A stretch of 7,673 nucleotides of DNA, from NCBI GenBank assembly GCA_947177515.1, contig CAMWUU010000164.1, positions 1 through 7,673 of the forward strand, given 5' to 3'. Numbering within the stretch: position 1 is the stretch's first letter; every line of letters begins with the position of its first letter. The notes under the pieces are model-generated. The model worked only from the letters and a program-made list of their open reading frames with translations. It was not told where the DNA came from and did not search any database. This DNA comes from an uncultured Lachnospiraceae bacterium (GTDB lineage Bacteria; Bacillota; Clostridia; Lachnospirales; Lachnospiraceae). The position numbers and the translations under genes are program-made. Below, in pieces: positions 5,771 through 7,673 of the stretch.

Positions 5771-6618
5771 ATGCAGCTTTGGTATTGGAGGGCGGTGCGC
5801 TGCGCGGGATGTTTACGGCGGGTGTGCTGGATGTACTGATGGAGCGGGGGACAGAGTTTGCGTATGTGAACGGGGTTTCCGCAGGTTCTTTAAACGGGAT
5901 CAATTATGTGTCGAAACAAAAGGGGCGGAGCAGGGATATTAACCTGGACTATGTAAACGATCCGCGCTATCTCGGTGTGAGGAATATTGTGAGCAATGGC
6001 GGGATCTTCAATTTCCGTTTCCTTTTCGGTGAACTTGCGGATGTGCTGGTGCCATTTGATGCGCGTACATTCTTTGCCTCAGAGCAGCGTTTTGAAGTGG
6101 TTGCTACAAATTGTGTGACAGGGGAGGCGGAATATTTTGAGAAGGGAAGGGAACCCGAGATTATGCGGGCTTCCGCGGCTTCGAGCAGTATGCCGGTCAT
6201 TTCCTCCATGATAAACTTAAATGGGAAGCGCTACTTAGATGGAGGGATTTCTGTCCCCATCGCCTACCAGCGCGCCATAAATCAGGGTTACAACAGGATT
6301 GTGCTGGTACTGACCAGGCAGGCGGGTTATGAAAAACCAGCGACATCAAGAGCAATGAAACTAACCTATACAAAGTATTATAGAAAATATCCTGCCCTGG
6401 TAAAACGCCTGATTGAGGTGCCAGAAAATTATAATGCGATGCAGAAAGAGATTACAGAATTGGAACAGGAAGGGAAGATTTTTGTGATCCGTCCTAAAAA
6501 GCCGGTGGAGATCGCAAGGATTGAAAAAGATGTGGAACGGCTGCGCAGGCTCTACAATGAAGGATGCCTAATGATGCAGGAACGGATGGAAGCGATGGAA
6601 GAATATCTTGGGAAATAA
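5764..6618 (+). CDS. Patatin-like phospholipase family protein
   Basis: This is a predicted serine acyl-hydrolase acting on lipid or acyl esters through a Ser-Asp dyad. Over 284 residues it shows the oxyanion-hole loop EGGALRG (9-15), nucleophile S39 in GVSAG, the segment RASAASSSMPVI (135-146), and catalytic D159 in DGG (159-161). The C-terminal region (about 215-284) is helical and charged and resembles the extra domain of YjjU-type patatins (DUF6363-like, from memory). No signal peptide is seen, so it should be cytoplasmic or peripheral to the membrane. The ATG overlaps the CYTH stop region (5764-5770). No proper SD lies at normal distance, since the G7 run at 5744-5750 ends 13 nt upstream, so translation probably depends on the CYTH gene. 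The natural substrate is not known. Confidence 0.93.
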   Translation: MVNAALVLEGGALRGMFTAGVLDVLMERGTEFAYVNGVSAGSLNGINYVSKQKGRSRDINLDYVNDPRYLGVRNIVSNGGIFNFRFLFGELADVLVPFDARTFFASEQRFEVVATNCVTGEAEYFEKGREPEIMRASAASSSMPVISSMINLNGKRYLDGGISVPIAYQRAINQGYNRIVLVLTRQAGYEKPATSRAMKLTYTKYYRKYPALVKRLIEVPENYNAMQKEITELEQEGKIFVIRPKKPVEIARIEKDVERLRRLYNEGCLMMQERMEAMEEYLGK

Positions 6619-6632
6619 AAAAACTGGCACAG

Positions 6633-6680
6633 ACAAATCATCGGGCAGGAGAAAGTTAATCCCCCTGCCCGATGATTTGT
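6633..6680. terminator. Long hairpin terminator between convergent genes
   Basis: Arms 6633-6649 and 6664-6680 form 17 perfect base pairs around a 14-nt loop, extendable by a G-U and an A-U pair. It follows the patatin stop by 14 nt and lies 36 nt beyond the stop of the - strand dehydrogenase. Only TTT follows on the + strand. On the - strand a T7 run occurs some 10 nt beyond the stem, so strict intrinsic termination is less certain than the hairpin itself. Confidence 0.75.
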
Positions 6681-6716
6681 TTGCTGCTATAGGAATTTTT
6701 TGGAAATTAGTTGTGT

Positions 6717-7523
6717 CTATTTCGGCTGTTTCCCGATATAGGCAAGAATACCGCCATCAACATACAGGACATGTCCGTTGACAAAATTCGACGCATCCGA
6801 TGCGAGGAAAACAGCAGGTCCTTGCAGATCCTCGGCCTCGCCCCAGCGGGCTGCAGGGGTCTTTGCGATGATGAACTGGTCAAACGGGTGGCGGGAGCCG
6901 TCAGGCTGGATTTCACGTAATGGCGCAGTCTGAGGTGTCGCGATATAGCCAGGACCGATCCCGTTGCACTGGATATTGAATTCGCCGTACTCGGAGGCAA
7001 TATTTCTGGTCAGCATCTTAAGTCCGCCCTTTGCAGCAGCGTAGGCGGAAACCGTTTCACGGCCAAGCTCGCTCATCATGGAGCATATATTAATGATTTT
7101 TCCGTGGCCTTTTTTGATCATGGATGGGATCACGGCTTTTGATACGATAAAAGGCGCGTTCAGGTCTACATCGATCACCTGGCGGAATTGTTCTGCAGTC
7201 ATATCGCACATTGGGATGCGCTTGATAATGCCGGCATTGTTTACAAGGATATCAATCACGCCGATTTCCTTTTCTATCTTTGCAACCAATGCATTTACTG
7301 CGGTTTCGTCCGTAACATCGCACACATAGCCGTGCGCCTTAATGCCGCATTCCTCATAAGCGAGAAGACCTTGGTCCACAAGTTCCTGCTTAATATCATT
7401 AAACACAATTGTTGCGCCCGCCGCAGCATAAGCCTTTGCAATTGCAAAACCGATGCCGTAGGATGCGCCGGTGATCAGCGCGATCTTCCCCTCTAGGGAG
7501 AAATTTTTAGCAAAATCGTTCAT
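6717..7523 (-). CDS. Short-chain dehydrogenase, gluconate 5-dehydrogenase-like
   Basis: This is a classical SDR oxidoreductase, 268 residues from the ATG at 7523. That start has GGAGG (7531-7535) 7 nt upstream; the earlier in-frame ATG at 7562 lacks a site. The cofactor motif is TGASYGIG (18-25). D43 after strand 2 favours NAD(H), and D69, NNAG (95-98) and the catalytic residues S148, Y161 and K165 are all present. The C-terminal region (NGIGPGYIATPQTAPLR, then HPFDQFIIAKTPAARWGEAEDL, ending YVDGGILAYIGKQPK) closely matches proteins annotated as gluconate 5-dehydrogenase (IdnO/Gno type), which interconvert gluconate and 5-ketogluconate. KduD-type activity on 2-keto-3-deoxygluconate derivatives is the main alternative. 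No kinase, transporter or isomerase partner is visible in the window, so the pathway cannot be confirmed. Confidence 0.9.
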   Translation of the reverse strand: MNDFAKNFSLEGKIALITGASYGIGFAIAKAYAAAGATIVFNDIKQELVDQGLLAYEECGIKAHGYVCDVTDETAVNALVAKIEKEIGVIDILVNNAGIIKRIPMCDMTAEQFRQVIDVDLNAPFIVSKAVIPSMIKKGHGKIINICSMMSELGRETVSAYAAAKGGLKMLTRNIASEYGEFNIQCNGIGPGYIATPQTAPLREIQPDGSRHPFDQFIIAKTPAARWGEAEDLQGPAVFLASDASNFVNGHVLYVDGGILAYIGKQPK

Positions 7524-7588
7524 GGTACAACCTCCATTAAAAACTGAAAAGTAAAACCGCATAAAGTGGAAGCAGTTTCCTGTTTATT

Positions 7589-7617
7589 ATTATAATCTAT
7601 CTGATTTTTCGAATCAA
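7589..7617 (-). promoter_or_regulatory. Sigma-A-type promoter of the dehydrogenase gene
   Basis: On the - strand, TTGATT (7617-7612) and a perfect TATAAT (7594-7589) are separated by 17 nt. Transcription would start near 7582, giving a leader of about 60 nt before the ATG at 7523. Confidence 0.7.
7602..7616. promoter_or_regulatory. Palindrome over the -35 box, possible operator
   Basis: TGATT (7602-7606) and AATCA (7612-7616) form an inverted repeat with a 5-bp centre, overlapping the -35 box and part of the spacer. A bound protein would block RNA polymerase, suggesting substrate-responsive repression of the dehydrogenase (inference). Confidence 0.35.
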
Positions 7618-7631
7618 GGAAATAAGGAAAT
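7616..7631 (+). repeat. Tandem 8-bp repeat AAGGAAAT x2
   Basis: AAGGAAAT occurs twice back to back (7616-7623 and 7624-7631), immediately upstream of the dehydrogenase -35 box. The second copy runs into the 8-bp palindrome GAAATTTC (7627-7634). It could be a regulatory site, or simple-sequence chance in an AT-rich region. Confidence 0.4.
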
Positions 7632-7673
7632 TTCTTTCGGTATTTTAGTTTTTTCATGATTATATCTATCAAT

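Noticed and set aside
7520..7657. 45-codon - strand frame ending in an ATGA overlap with the dehydrogenase start
   Set aside because: It has no SD before its ATG, covers the promoter and operator-like sites, and is AT-rich low-complexity sequence. It remains open to the window edge, so the tail of an upstream gene is not fully excluded.

Overview
The window looks like chromosomal DNA from a Gram-positive anaerobe of the Clostridia, most likely a Lachnospiraceae member. This is an inference from strong GGAGG-type ribosome binding sites, GTG/TTG starts, medium GC, and protein types typical of that group: a proline-linker lipoprotein, a small CmpB-like membrane protein, a cyclophilin with a helical insertion, and an IdnO-like dehydrogenase. 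I see no insertion sequences, phage genes, CRISPR arrays, tRNAs or rRNAs.

Region 1 (1-3290, + strand) is a tightly packed operon. It holds the 3' part of a cyclophilin-type peptidyl-prolyl isomerase, a membrane-anchored coiled-coil protein of unknown function, an OmpR-family response regulator, and its partner histidine kinase with an extracytoplasmic sensor domain. Gaps are 22, 38 and 72 nt.

Region 2 (3291-4646) is probably a target or extension of that operon. It begins with a tandem 11-bp direct repeat, the usual layout of an OmpR/PhoB-family binding site, upstream of a near-consensus sigma-A promoter. A lipoprotein and a small cytoplasmic bacterial-PH-domain protein follow. A hairpin shared by the converging genes ends the region. 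Together regions 1 and 2 suggest a cell-envelope or secretion-stress signalling module (inference).

Region 3 (4624-5022, - strand) is one small CmpB-like membrane protein. Its stop codon lies in the loop of the shared terminator hairpin. A purine-rich intergenic stretch (5034-5257) with a short palindrome and opposed promoter-like elements separates it from the next operon.

Region 4 (5258-6618, + strand) is a two-gene unit: a CYTH (triphosphate tunnel) protein and a patatin-like serine hydrolase. They overlap by 7 nt and are probably translationally coupled. A 17-bp perfect hairpin follows.

Region 5 (6717-7673, - strand) is a short-chain dehydrogenase resembling gluconate 5-dehydrogenase, with its own promoter, a palindrome over the -35 box and a tandem 8-bp repeat just upstream.

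Most of the window is ordinary core-type gene content. The parts most worth following are the candidate operator linking the two-component system to the lipoprotein gene, the uncharacterised coiled-coil membrane protein, and the CYTH-patatin coupling.
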